This document shows positions 25,198 to 33,518 of a stretch of DNA of 34,667 nt, piece by piece (the first letter of the stretch is position 1; each line of letters begins with the position of its first letter). The notes beneath the pieces were generated by a model. That model made no database searches. It was given only the letters and a program-made list of their open reading frames with translations, and was not told the DNA's origin. Origin of the DNA: Planctomycetaceae bacterium (lineage in GTDB: Bacteria; Planctomycetota; Planctomycetia; Planctomycetales; Planctomycetaceae); the NCBI GenBank assembly GCA_021732845.1, contig JAKFUF010000155.1:1-34667 (forward strand). The letters are read 5' to 3'. The position numbers and the translations under genes are program-made.

Positions 25198-26391
25198 CGT
25201 CGGCTTCAGCCGACCGGTCAACCGTCGGCGTTGGCGCAACCCGAGCCCATGTCGCGAGCCGCATCGCCGAGGTGGGTTGAAACCCACGCTACGCACGCGG
25301 TGCCCGTAGCGTCGGCTTCAGCCGACCGGTGAACCGTCGGCGTTGGCGCAACCAGAGCCCATGCCGCGAGCCACGTCGCCGAGGTGGGTTGAAACCCACG
25401 CTACGCACGCGGTGCCCGTAGCGTCGGCTTCAGCCGACCGGTGAACCGTCGGCGTTGGCGCAACCAGATCCCATGCTGCGAGCCACGTCGCCAGGGTGGG
25501 TTGAAACCCACGCTACGTGCGCGGTGCCCGTAGCGTCGGCTTCAGCCGACCGGTCAACTGTCGGCGTTGGCGCAACCCGAGCCCATGCCGTGAGCCACGT
25601 CGCCGAGGTGGGTTGAAACCCACGCTACGCACGCGGCCCCCGTAGCGTCGGCTTCAGCCGACCGGTGAACCGTCGGCGTTGGCGCAACCAGAGCCCATGT
25701 CGCGAGCCACGTCGCCGAGGTGGGTTGAAACCCACGCTACGTACGCGCCCCGTAGCGTCGGCTTCAGCCGACCGGTCAACCGTCGGCGTTGGTGCAACCA
25801 GAGCCCATGCTGCGAGCCACGTCGCTAGGGTGGGTTGAAACCCACGCTACGCACGCGGTGCCCGTAGCGTCGGCTTCAGCCGACCGGTCAACCGTCGGCG
25901 TTGGCGCAACCAGATCCCATGCTGCGAGCCACGTCGCCAGGGTGGGTTGAAACCCACGCTACGTGCGCGGTGCCCGTAGCGTCGGCTTCAGCCGACCGGT
26001 CAACCGTCAGCGTTGGCGCAACCAGATCCCATGCTGCGAGCCACGTCGCCAGGGTGGGTTGAAACCCACGCTACGTGCGCGGTGCCCGTAGCGTCGGCTT
26101 CAGCCGACCGGTCAACCGTCAGCGTTGGCGCAACCAGATCCCATGCTGCGAGCCACGTCGCCAGGGTGGGTTGAAACCCACGCTACGTGCGCGGTGCCCG
26201 TAGCGTCGGCTTCAGCCGACCGGTCAACCGTCAGCGTTGGCGCAACCAGAGCCCATGTCGCGAGCCACGTCGCCAGGGTGGGTTGAAACCCACGCTACGT
26301 ACGCGCCCCGTAGCGTCGGCTTCAGCCGACCGGTCAACCGTCGGCGTTGGTTGGCGCAACCCGAGCCCATGTCGCGAGCCACGTCGCCGCC
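25162..26391. repeat. Tandem array: 11 copies of a ~112-bp hairpin-rich unit
   Basis: Units start near 25162, 25270, 25382, 25493, 25606, 25718, 25827, 25939, 26051, 26163 and 26274, with lengths of 108-113 bases. Each holds GTGGGTTGAAACCCAC (7-bp stem, 2-base loop), then GCTACG...CGTAGC pairing across a variable 8-12-base spacer, then GTCGGCTTCAGCCGAC (7-bp stem, 2-base loop), then ACCGGTCAACCGT and a GGCGCAACC segment. Units 8 and 9 are identical, indicating recent duplication. The unit length is not a multiple of three. The array fills the space between two convergent genes, overlapping the end of one and stopping 13 bases from the stop of the other. A bidirectional transcription end is plausible. 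Confidence 0.9.
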
Positions 26392-26404
26392 CACCGGATC
26401 TGCC

Positions 26405-27850
26405 TTAGGTGGTGGTCAGCCCCTCGATCGGTTCCGCCTGATACACCGGGTAAGGCCGTCCCGCCAAGTCATGCCACTCGGCTTCGCGGGGAATTCCGAG
26501 GGCGTGGTAAATCGTCGCCGCGAAGTTCTCGGGCGACTGCGCTGCGTTGGTGGGATAGGCACCGTTCCGGTCGGAGGCACCAATGACGGAGCCGCCTTTG
26601 ACGCCGCCACCCGCAAACAGCACCGACTGCAGCGGAGCCCAATGGTCGCGGCCAGGGTATTTGTAGATTTCAGGCGCGACATGCGAAATCCGTGGCGTGC
26701 GGCCGAACTCTCCAGCGACAACCACCAGCGTCGAATCCAGCAGGCCGCTTTCCTGCAGGTCGTCCAACAGGCCGGAAATCGCCAAGTCGGTGGGAGGGAA
26801 CAACCAGTTCTTGAGGCAGACGAAGTTGTTTCCGTGCAGATCCCAACTGCCGAAATTTCCCAGGTTGACCTGCACCATGTTGACCCCCTGCTCAATCAGC
26901 CGGCGGGCCATCAGCAGCGACCATCCGAAGGAGTTGTCGCCGTAGCGTTCGAGCGTTTTTGGCTGAGCCCGGCGGACATCGAACGCTTCGCGAACTTTCG
27001 GATCGGCCATCAGAGACAGCGCTGATTCGCGGACACGGTCGTAACCGGCACCGCGTGGCTGCGAGGCGATCTGCCGCTGTTGCTGCTCAACGACGTGCAA
27101 AAAATCCATCCGTTGCCGGAAACGCGGATCCAGCACTCCTTCGGGCAGGTTCAGGTTGGAGACCTCATACCGCCAGTTCTGCTTGTCCGAGAGCTGCCCC
27201 TTGTGCAGGTTGAACAAATATTTTGGGAAGGCACCGGAATTTGAATGGTATGCGTGCGGCTTGTCCGTGGCTTCAATGAACCACGGCTCATGCTGCCTTC
27301 CCAGCATCCCGGCAAATTGCCCTGGGTAGGTGCCGGAATTGGAATGCACAATCTTTTCAGGCAAAACGACGCTTGTCGGCAGAAGGTTGCGGCGATGCGT
27401 CGAGGCTCCGGCGACCGCTGCGATGGACGGCCAGTCGATCGATTGTGGCTGGTTTTGCTTGAACGAGGTCGGGAGCGCCGACCGTCCAGTCAGCATCACA
27501 TAGGTGCCTTCCTGATGTCCGCTTTGCGTGTGGGTCAGCGAGCGGACCAGCGCCCACTGGTGGCTCCGCTGAGCCAACAGCGGCATGTGTTCGCAAATCT
27601 CAATGCCCGGGGTGCGCGTGGAGATGGGGCTGAACTCGCCTTTGTACTCGGCTGGCCCCTCTGGCTTCATGTCGAAGGTGTCGTGCTGCGACGGGCCGCC
27701 CGTCAGAAAAATGAAGATCACACCGCGTGGCTTCGACAGCGGGACGCCGGAAGCCTGTGCCTGGCTGCGCCAGTGAGCCACGTCCGGCAGGGAGAGCCCC
27801 AAGAGGCCCAAAGAGCCTGCCTGAAGAATGGACCGTCTCGAATGCGGCAT
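26405..27850 (-). CDS. DUF1501 family protein, Tat-exported
   Basis: A 481-residue protein of the DUF1501 family, abundant in planctomycetes and distantly related to the alkaline phosphatase/sulfatase superfamily. It opens with a twin-arginine signal (SRRSILQAGSLGLLGLSLP, residues 4-22). Family marks are VIFIFLTGGPSQHDTFDMKP near 43-62, HTQSGHQEGTYVMLTGR, LIEQGVNMVQVNLGNFGSWDLHGNN, VVVAGEFGRTPRI and GRDHWAPLQSVLFAGGGVKGG, then AATIYHALGI. A function is not established; the DUF1549/DUF1553 protein is its usual neighbour but lies 10 kb away here. The start at 27850 places the Tat motif directly at the N-terminus. An AATCGAAAATC-like motif ends right at the start codon and there is no clear ribosome-binding site. 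Confidence 0.92.
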   Translation of the reverse strand: MPHSRRSILQAGSLGLLGLSLPDVAHWRSQAQASGVPLSKPRGVIFIFLTGGPSQHDTFDMKPEGPAEYKGEFSPISTRTPGIEICEHMPLLAQRSHQWALVRSLTHTQSGHQEGTYVMLTGRSALPTSFKQNQPQSIDWPSIAAVAGASTHRRNLLPTSVVLPEKIVHSNSGTYPGQFAGMLGRQHEPWFIEATDKPHAYHSNSGAFPKYLFNLHKGQLSDKQNWRYEVSNLNLPEGVLDPRFRQRMDFLHVVEQQQRQIASQPRGAGYDRVRESALSLMADPKVREAFDVRRAQPKTLERYGDNSFGWSLLMARRLIEQGVNMVQVNLGNFGSWDLHGNNFVCLKNWLFPPTDLAISGLLDDLQESGLLDSTLVVVAGEFGRTPRISHVAPEIYKYPGRDHWAPLQSVLFAGGGVKGGSVIGASDRNGAYPTNAAQSPENFAATIYHALGIPREAEWHDLAGRPYPVYQAEPIEGLTTT

Positions 27851-27885
27851 GGGATGTTCGATTGCCGAGGGAGGATTTTCGACGG
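27851..27885 (-). repeat. AATCGAAAATC-type motif directly before the DUF1501 start
   Basis: On the minus strand TCGAAAATCCTCCCTCG is followed by AATCGAACATCCC and the ATG. It is an imperfect copy of the motif at 32379-32411, which also touches a start codon, and of that at 12459-12494. Confidence 0.45.
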
Positions 27886-27961
27886 AAAGAACCAGATCGA
27901 AATCAACTGAACCTCGCCGCGATCGGACGGGCAATTGAGCCCGTCCGGGACGCGGAGTACG

Positions 27962-28543
27962 CTACTTCTTCGCCAGTTCTTCCTCAATGACCTTGAGGAT
28001 CGCTTCGTCGTCGGGCTCGGTCTTGGGAGCGAAGCGGGCGACCACTTCGCCGTTGCGGCCAATGACAAACTTTTCGAAGTTCCACGTGATCGGTCCGGCG
28101 AACTTCGGATTGGTGTCCTTGGAGGTCAGAAACTTATAGAGTGGAGTCTGTCCTTCGCCCTTGACGACCACCTTCGAGTACATGTCGAACTTCACGCCGA
28201 AGTTCTTTTCACAGAAGGAGGCGATTTCCTTGTCGGTTCCCGGCTCCTGCTTGCCAAACTCATTGGCGGGGAAACCAGCGACGACCAGACCCTTGTCGTG
28301 GTACTTCTCGTGCAGGGCTTCGAGGCCCTCATACTGCGGAGTCAGGCCGCACTTGCTGGCGACATTGACGATCAGCACCACTTTGCCCTGGTAGTTCGCC
28401 AGGTTTCCCGGCTTGCCATCGAGCTTGGGCAGCTTGAAATCGAGGGCCGCAGGCACTTTCTTCTCCTCCTTCTCGGCGGAAATCGCGAACGACGAGGCCA
28501 GCAGCAACATGGACAGCATCAGAAACGGTAGATCGCGCTTCAC
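27962..28543 (-). CDS. Glutathione peroxidase family protein, exported (Cys type)
   Basis: A 193-residue thioredoxin-fold peroxidase. A signal peptide (about 1-23, ending AISAE) sends it to the periplasm. The catalytic residues can be placed: Cys65 in NVASKCG, Gln99 in FGKQEPG, and Trp154-Asn155 in ITWNFEKF, the usual Cys-Gln-Trp-Asn set. The peroxidatic site is cysteine, so no selenocysteine is needed. Cys-type members generally use thioredoxin rather than glutathione and reduce hydrogen and lipid peroxides. It is on the same strand as the DUF1501 gene, 111 bases upstream of it; joint transcription is possible. Confidence 0.92.
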   Translation of the reverse strand: MKRDLPFLMLSMLLLASSFAISAEKEEKKVPAALDFKLPKLDGKPGNLANYQGKVVLIVNVASKCGLTPQYEGLEALHEKYHDKGLVVAGFPANEFGKQEPGTDKEIASFCEKNFGVKFDMYSKVVVKGEGQTPLYKFLTSKDTNPKFAGPITWNFEKFVIGRNGEVVARFAPKTEPDDEAILKVIEEELAKK

Positions 28544-28813
28544 GGAGCAGACTCCAGCAGGGGAAACAGACGGTCAACGCATGATCAGATTGTACCCGGC
28601 AAGGCGAGGGGTGACGAGAGATTGCAGGTACGGCGGAAGTCCGGTCGTTGATTCGAGCAGATTTGGAATCAGGGAGCACACAGAATCGTATTACGTCACC
28701 TTCGCGAGTTGTCCTCGACGCCGGCACGACCTTGTCGCATGGTGCTGCCGCCAAGTTGATCGGCGCTCTGGCGCATCCTCTCAATCAGTACGAGTAGGAC
28801 GCGGTCGCAGGCC

Positions 28814-29062
28814 GTGTCCGATCGGGCTATGTCGTCCTGCAACCGCGGGTCAGGATTGTCGAAAGTCGCCGTCTCGCGCGATGCCATGGGTGCCATCTGC
28901 CGCCGGTCTGCGGTGTGTCCGCATTTGGGATGCATCGTGCATTGGAATGACGCGGAAAACTCGTGGGATTGCCCCTGCCACGGCTCGCGGTTCAAGGCCG
29001 ACGGCAGTGTGTTGACAGGGCCGGCGGACAGCCCATTGGCGAACGTCGACAGCCAAGACTAA
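28814..29062 (+). pseudogene. Rieske [2Fe-2S] domain fragment (C-terminal end of a lost gene)
   Basis: An 82-codon frame. From about residue 11 it reads [17 protein letters not shown] and then [10 protein letters not shown]...[10 protein letters not shown], a complete Rieske cluster motif: Cys35-x-His37 and Cys53-x-x-His56. The closest known layout is the C-terminal Rieske domain of FAD-dependent oxidoreductases, where this ends in GPA...L. The FAD part is missing upstream and 28544-28813 holds no recognisable gene. It is therefore most likely the tail of a deleted gene, although a free-standing small ferredoxin cannot be excluded because the cluster ligands are all intact. Confidence 0.6.
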
Positions 29063-29064
29063 GA

Positions 29065-29157
29065 ATCTGTCCAAATACTACACCGTGATTTGAGTTTCAG
29101 ACCCCGATTTTCCGCGTGGTGCAGTCGACAAAGCAGCGGAATAGTTATTGGACAGGT
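29065..29157. repeat. Small inverted-repeat element (MITE-like, ~93 bp)
   Basis: ATCTGTCCAAATACTACACC at 29065 pairs with the reverse complement of 29137-29157 (ACCTGTCCAATAACTATTCC), 21 bases with about five mismatches. No second copy was seen in the window. It lies between the Rieske fragment and the small protein gene at 29389; the rest of the 29063-29388 gap shows nothing convincing. Confidence 0.35.
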
Positions 29158-29388
29158 CCTAAGTCCGCGGCGCAGGGCGTTTTCAATATCCTGAAACATC
29201 GCTCGCCCTAATAACGGGAATCATCGCGTGTCAAAAAAGAAGACGATGGCCAAGCCGCGACGCCTTGATCTTGCGAAACAGAGGCCCGCGCCTTCGTTCA
29301 CTTCGGCCACGCCGAGCAGAAGAGAACGAAGGAGTGAAAACAGCCGGGTTGGTGGCCCAGCCCAAGTCTTCAAATGGGCGGAACGCCG

Positions 29389-29664
29389 CTACTGCCCATC
29401 CGACGCCGGGACGTCGGGAGCAGACGGGGCATCCGGCGGCAGCTCCTTGGAACCGACAATCGTCAGGTTCATGCCGATTTGAACGCTGACATTCTTCTCG
29501 CCGACTTTCACCTGCGCCTTGGTGTTGAGGTACCAGCCGAGCGAACCGGTGGAGAACTCCTTCACGTCGGCCGAGTACTCCTTGCCATCAATCATGATGA
29601 CAACGGGCTGCGCATTCTGGCGAAAGCCCTCGCGGGTCACTGGACAGGTCGTCTTGGGTGGCAT
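29389..29664 (-). CDS. Small conserved-looking hypothetical protein
   Basis: A 91-residue protein, no signal peptide, not recognised. The middle is beta-rich with alternating pattern: PVVIMIDGKEYSADVKEFSTGSLGWYLNTKAQVKVGEKNVSVQIGMNLTIVGS. The C-terminal 20 residues are Pro/Ala/Asp-rich and probably disordered. The N-terminus MPPKTTCPVTREGF carries one Cys. The gene lies 54 bases downstream of the aminotransferase gene on the same strand, so it is probably in the same transcript. The regular strand pattern and position make it likely real; its function is open. Confidence 0.65.
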   Translation of the reverse strand: MPPKTTCPVTREGFRQNAQPVVIMIDGKEYSADVKEFSTGSLGWYLNTKAQVKVGEKNVSVQIGMNLTIVGSKELPPDAPSAPDVPASDGQ

Positions 29665-29718
29665 GGAACAGTTCTTTCCGTGAACGCTGGGATCGAAGTT
29701 TTGAAGGGAATCGGTCGA

Positions 29719-30915
29719 CTAAACTGAGCCGCCGAGAAACGATTGAATGCGGTCGAAGCCGCTTTTGAGCGTGTCGATGCTGGTGGCAAACGACAGCCGC
29801 ACATAGCCGGGCGCGCCAAACGCGTCCCCCGAGACCAGGGCGACATGGGCGTCTTCCAGGAGCGCGGTGCAAAAATCGGTGGCGGTCTGCACGACCTGCC
29901 GCTTCGCGCCCAGTGGCTTCCCAAAATAGGAGCTGATGTTGAAGAACGCATAGAACGCGCCGCCGGGGGCCGGCATGTTGACACCGGGCAGCGCGGCCAC
30001 GCGTTCCAAGGTGTATTGCCGGCGCTTGGCGAATTCCCGCCGCATGGCCTCGACACACTCCTGCGAGCCGGTGAGCGCGGCGGCTGCCGCATACTGGCTC
30101 ACGCTGCAGGGGTTGGAGGTTTCCTGACTCTGCAGATTGTCCATGGCCGCCGTGATGAACGGCGTGGCCAGCGTCCAGCCGATGCGCCAGCCCGTCATCG
30201 CGTACGCCTTGCTGACACCACTGATGATGATCGTCCGTTCGTACATCCCCGGCAGAGTGGCGAAGCAGCGGAACGGCTCATCCGTGTACAGCAGCCTTTC
30301 GTAGATCTCGTCGGAGCAGACCAGCAGATCATGCTTCGCGGCCACATCGGCCAGAGCCTGCAACTGATCCGTGGAATAGGTCGCACCCGTCGGATTGCAG
30401 GGCGAGTTCAACAGCAGCATTCGTGTTTTGGGTGTCACCGCGGCGGCAAACTGCGGACCCGTCAGCCGCCAGCCACTGGCCTCCGAAGTCTCCACGATGA
30501 CCGGCGTGGCTCCCGCCAGCTCAACCAGGGCGGCATAACTGACCCAGTAGGGCGCGGGGATGATCACTTCATCTCCCGGTCCGCACAACGCTGTCAGCAC
30601 GTTGTGGATCGAGTGTTTGGCCCCATTGGAGACGACGACCTGGTTCGGCTCGTACTTGATCTGGTAATCGCGCTGATAGGCCGCGCAGATCGCCTTCTTC
30701 AATTCCAGGGTTCCGCCCGAGGGCGTGTAGTGCGTGTGCCCGGCCCGCATCGCCTCGATGGCGGCGTTCTGAATGTGTTCCGGCGTGTTGAAGTCCGGTT
30801 CACCGAGGGTGAAATCATAGACCGTAACGCCCTGGCTTTTGAGGGCTTTGGCTTTGGCCGCGGCGGCAATGGTGGCGGAGGGTTTGAGGGCGGTGACCGC
30901 GGGGGACAGCTTCAT
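29719..30915 (-). CDS. aspC: Class I pyridoxal-phosphate aminotransferase (aspartate type Ib)
   Basis: A 398-residue fold-type I aminotransferase. It moves the amino group from aspartate or a similar donor to 2-oxoglutarate; type Ib members can also act on prephenate. Visible motifs are FTLGEPDFNTPEHI (35-48), HYTPSGGTLELKKAI, SNGAKHSIHN, NSPCNPTGATYS with Asn174, SDEIYERL with Asp202 and Tyr205, the PLP lysine Lys236 in SGVSKAYAMTGWRIG, and YVRLSFATS with the substrate-binding Arg. The start at 30915 puts MKLSPAV at the N-terminus, as in the family; a reading to 30978 adds 21 atypical residues. The small gene at 29389 follows on the same strand. Confidence 0.92.
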   Translation of the reverse strand: MKLSPAVTALKPSATIAAAAKAKALKSQGVTVYDFTLGEPDFNTPEHIQNAAIEAMRAGHTHYTPSGGTLELKKAICAAYQRDYQIKYEPNQVVVSNGAKHSIHNVLTALCGPGDEVIIPAPYWVSYAALVELAGATPVIVETSEASGWRLTGPQFAAAVTPKTRMLLLNSPCNPTGATYSTDQLQALADVAAKHDLLVCSDEIYERLLYTDEPFRCFATLPGMYERTIIISGVSKAYAMTGWRIGWTLATPFITAAMDNLQSQETSNPCSVSQYAAAAALTGSQECVEAMRREFAKRRQYTLERVAALPGVNMPAPGGAFYAFFNISSYFGKPLGAKRQVVQTATDFCTALLEDAHVALVSGDAFGAPGYVRLSFATSIDTLKSGFDRIQSFLGGSV

Positions 30916-31229
30916 TTTTGACACACACACTGGAAAACCGGCTGCGCCATTGGGCGCGGCATCAGACTTCAACATCATTCAAGATGAACGGGATAGACCA
31001 AATACGGCCCGCCAGCTCAGCCGGCCGTGGTCAATCTTTCCCGCAATTCAAGGCCGGATTGTCGATGGCTGGCCGTCCGTTCGTCAAGTCAGGCAGCATG
31101 CAGGGCAGCGCTGGCCAGTTTTCCCAAAATCAGCAGGACCGCGAATGTCATGAATGCCAACGCGAAGGATTCCATCGCTCGCGGAGCAATGCCGGTGGAC
31201 GATTCGTGAAATTCGCAGGATTCGTGAGC
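30916..31229. other. Intergenic region, no recognised feature
   Basis: A 314-base gap between the SUMF-fold lipoprotein gene, which ends at 31230, and the aminotransferase gene, both on the minus strand. It should hold the aminotransferase promoter, but no clear -35/-10 pair, gene or repeat was identified. Confidence 0.4.
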
Positions 31230-32378
31230 TCACGCTTTCTTTGGCGGCGCTGGTGCGGTTGGCACAAGCACACAGCGGAAGCCGACATCGACGGGGCGTT
31301 CAGACATGGGCACGCCCGCCCGGGCCCAGACGCTCCAGTCCGGACCGTTGCCCTTGACCACCCGCAATGACTGGGAACCGCCGGTTTTTGGACCTGTCGG
31401 ATTTTTGACTTCCTTCGGCTGATAATAGTTGTCGGAATAAAAATCCGCGCACCATTCGCGGGCGTTGCCGGCCATGTCCACCGCACCCACGGGGCTTTGG
31501 TCGGTTGGGAAAGCACCGACCAGTTCAATTTGTCCGGGCACGCGCGGCCGGCTCCAGACATGAGTCCCGTTGCCCCACGGATGCACGAAGCTTTCCAATC
31601 CGCGAGCGGCGCGTTCCCATTGCGCCTCGGTGGGCAGCTCCTTCTTGACCCATTTGGCGTAGCCATTGGCATCGCCCCAGGACATCCCCAGCGCGGGCTC
31701 GCGGGGGTTCTTGGCCTGCCGCGCCAAGGGTGGGATCCGGCGTTTGTCACCCACGCCCGTGCGAAATCCTTCGAACTGGGCGGCGGTCACCTCATGGAGG
31801 TCAATATAGTAGGGGTCGAGCACGACGCGATGTTCCGGTCCGGCATTGTCCGGACCGCCATTGATCCCCTGGGCCGACACCCCGCCAGGGACAAACACCA
31901 TCTCCGCGGCGTCGGCGTCTCCACGGATTCGCAACGGCCAGCCATCACTGGAAGCTCCGAATTCCGGAAGAGCACTGAATCCCTCCGGCAGTGCCTGCGT
32001 GATGCTGCCTGGTGGCTGAGATTGAGGAGCGACGCCAGCGACCACAAAATCGCTCGAGTTCCTCTTCTCCGGCCCCCGCGCCATGGTAAAGCTGTTTTGC
32101 GTCTTGCCCGCGCCCTCGACCACGAACCGCGGGGCGACCTCGAGCGCATTGGGGGCAATCGAAAACACTTCAGCCTCACCATCGCCGGAGTCAAGCACAA
32201 GTTTCCTGGCACCGGCTTTCGAGGCATTCGCGACCGGGGGTTTGGGCGCGTCGGCAACTGCGGTGTCTCCAGCCGCAGGCGTTGCCGCGCCGCCCTTCAT
32301 GGTCGGCATGACCACGGGTTTCGCCCGGCTGCAGCCACAGATCAGCAAACCACAGCCAAGCAGCAGGAGAGGGCGCAT
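31230..32378 (-). CDS. Lipoprotein with formylglycine-generating-enzyme (SUMF1) fold
   Basis: A 382-residue protein. A lipoprotein signal leads to a lipobox near residues 13-16 (LICGC). A low-complexity spacer (about 20-60) follows. The SUMF1/FGE-sulfatase domain runs from about 165 to the end: AEMVFVPGGVSAQG, VVLDPYYIDLHEVTAAQFEGF, PALGMSWGDANGYAKWV, LPTEAQWERAARG, AVDMAGNAREWCADFY and DVGFRCVL. The Cys pair of true formylglycine-generating enzymes (CxxxxC before GFRC) is absent; only the GFRC Cys remains, so this is probably a non-catalytic binding or stress protein of the fold. The ATG at 32378 directly follows the AATCGAAAATC repeat; a reading to 32435 would translate that repeat. Confidence 0.82.
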   Translation of the reverse strand: MRPLLLLGCGLLICGCSRAKPVVMPTMKGGAATPAAGDTAVADAPKPPVANASKAGARKLVLDSGDGEAEVFSIAPNALEVAPRFVVEGAGKTQNSFTMARGPEKRNSSDFVVAGVAPQSQPPGSITQALPEGFSALPEFGASSDGWPLRIRGDADAAEMVFVPGGVSAQGINGGPDNAGPEHRVVLDPYYIDLHEVTAAQFEGFRTGVGDKRRIPPLARQAKNPREPALGMSWGDANGYAKWVKKELPTEAQWERAARGLESFVHPWGNGTHVWSRPRVPGQIELVGAFPTDQSPVGAVDMAGNAREWCADFYSDNYYQPKEVKNPTGPKTGGSQSLRVVKGNGPDWSVWARAGVPMSERPVDVGFRCVLVPTAPAPPKKA

Positions 32379-32411
32379 GATTTTCGATTTTCGAGGAAGG
32401 ATTTTCGATTG
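32379..32411 (-). repeat. AATCGAAAATC double-repeat motif touching a start codon
   Basis: On the minus strand AATCGAAAATCC, a short spacer and TCGAAAATCGAAAATC end directly at the ATG of the lipoprotein gene. It closely matches 12459-12494 and is related to 27851-27885. Confidence 0.55.
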
Positions 32412-32444
32412 TTTGGGAATGGCCGCGTTCTTCACGCCAACATA

Positions 32445-33377
32445 TCACGTTGTGCGCGCGTGCGCCGGGTGTGGAACGGTCTGAGCCTGGGCATTCAACG
32501 TGGCGGGAGGTTTTGAATTGAGTGCGGCGTGGAAGCCACTGCCGCCAATCAGCAGTTTCAGCCCCACGACGGTGATCAGCAGGAAGCCACAGGAGGCGAT
32601 GTTGAGCAGGGCGATCTGGCGGCCGCTTTGCCCCCGGTGTGTGAGTTGCCAGACCACCACGATTGTCAGACCCGCCCACAGGAACCCGCTGACAATGACC
32701 ACCGGGTCGTCAAACCGCACCAGTTCACCCGGTGTTTCGGGAAACAGGCTGAGCATGATTCCCGAGCCAAAGCCGACAGTCAATGAAACGAAGGCGGCAA
32801 TGACGGACCAGCGGTTCACCTGGGCCAGCCGCTCCAGGCTGGGCATCTGCCATCCGGTGCGGGCGAAGCTCCGCGATTTGAGCCGGCGATGCTGCACCAG
32901 ATACATCATCCCCGCCACCAGGCCGACGGCCACGCTGCCCATCCCCAGCAGAATCGATGAGGCATGCAGCATCGTCCACGAGCGTTCGGCTTCCTTGAGC
33001 GCCTGCACCCGCCCCGGCTCAGTCTTGAAGTCCGGGTCCGGCATCAAATAGGTCGGAAGGATCAATGCCAGCACCACCGGGATGGCAAATGCGCCCAAGG
33101 CAATTTCGCGGTAGGCGATTCCCAGCAGCAGATACGCCAATACCAGCACCCACGTCAGCACGATCAACCAGTCATGGGCGGAGCTTAGCAACGGCGGCAG
33201 ATCTGTCCGCTGCGCGCGGTTCATCAGATAAATGGTCTGTGCCAGGAGGCCTGCCGTGGCAAATCCCAGTCCGGCCAGATGATTCCAACGTGCCCGCCCC
33301 AGCAGCCGGGAGAGTTCCAATCCCCACGACACCAGGTAGCTGGCGAGAAAACAGAAGACGGACACATTGGCCCACAT
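32445..33377 (-). CDS. Cytochrome c assembly protein, CcsA/HemX-like
   Basis: A 310-residue polytopic membrane protein with about eight hydrophobic helices. The order of segments fits the CcsA/CcmC/HemX family of heme-handling proteins: an N-terminal half with RTDLPPLLSSAHDWLIVLTWVL, then SWTMLHASSILLGMGSVAVGLVAGMMYLVQ with a conserved His, and LERLAQVNRWSVIAAFVSLTVGFGSGI. A full WGxxWxWD heme motif was not seen, so the HemX type is more likely than true CcsA. HemX-type genes often precede hemA; here a SUMF-fold lipoprotein gene follows 66 bases downstream instead. The C-terminal 25 residues are not family-like. Confidence 0.8.
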   Translation of the reverse strand: MWANVSVFCFLASYLVSWGLELSRLLGRARWNHLAGLGFATAGLLAQTIYLMNRAQRTDLPPLLSSAHDWLIVLTWVLVLAYLLLGIAYREIALGAFAIPVVLALILPTYLMPDPDFKTEPGRVQALKEAERSWTMLHASSILLGMGSVAVGLVAGMMYLVQHRRLKSRSFARTGWQMPSLERLAQVNRWSVIAAFVSLTVGFGSGIMLSLFPETPGELVRFDDPVVIVSGFLWAGLTIVVVWQLTHRGQSGRQIALLNIASCGFLLITVVGLKLLIGGSGFHAALNSKPPATLNAQAQTVPHPAHARTT

Positions 33378-33518
33378 AAATCATTCCCATGCGCAAATAA
33401 CCGTCCGTGCCAGCGAAGAATTATAAACCCATGAGGGGATCCGGGTACAGACGCGGCGGTCATGGGGTCATGGCGGGGCCGGCAAGTTCTTCAAGCTGCA
33501 ATCCTCGTCGGTACATCC

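Noticed and set aside
25162-26391. CRISPR array
   Set aside because: The whole 112-bp unit repeats, including the parts that would be spacers; there are no unique spacers and no cas genes.
25197-26400. Protein-coding frames across the tandem array
   Set aside because: The unit length is not a multiple of three and the frames consist only of translated palindromes.
27962-28543. Selenocysteine in glutathione peroxidase
   Set aside because: The peroxidatic position is an ordinary cysteine codon and the frame has no internal TGA.
29228-29482. Small basic plus-strand protein (84 codons, GTG start)
   Set aside because: It overlaps the minus-strand gene at 29389 and shows no recognisable domain; only its first part is outside that gene.
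31230-32378. Active formylglycine-generating enzyme
   Set aside because: The catalytic Cys pair is absent; only the fold is supported, and no sulfatase gene is nearby.
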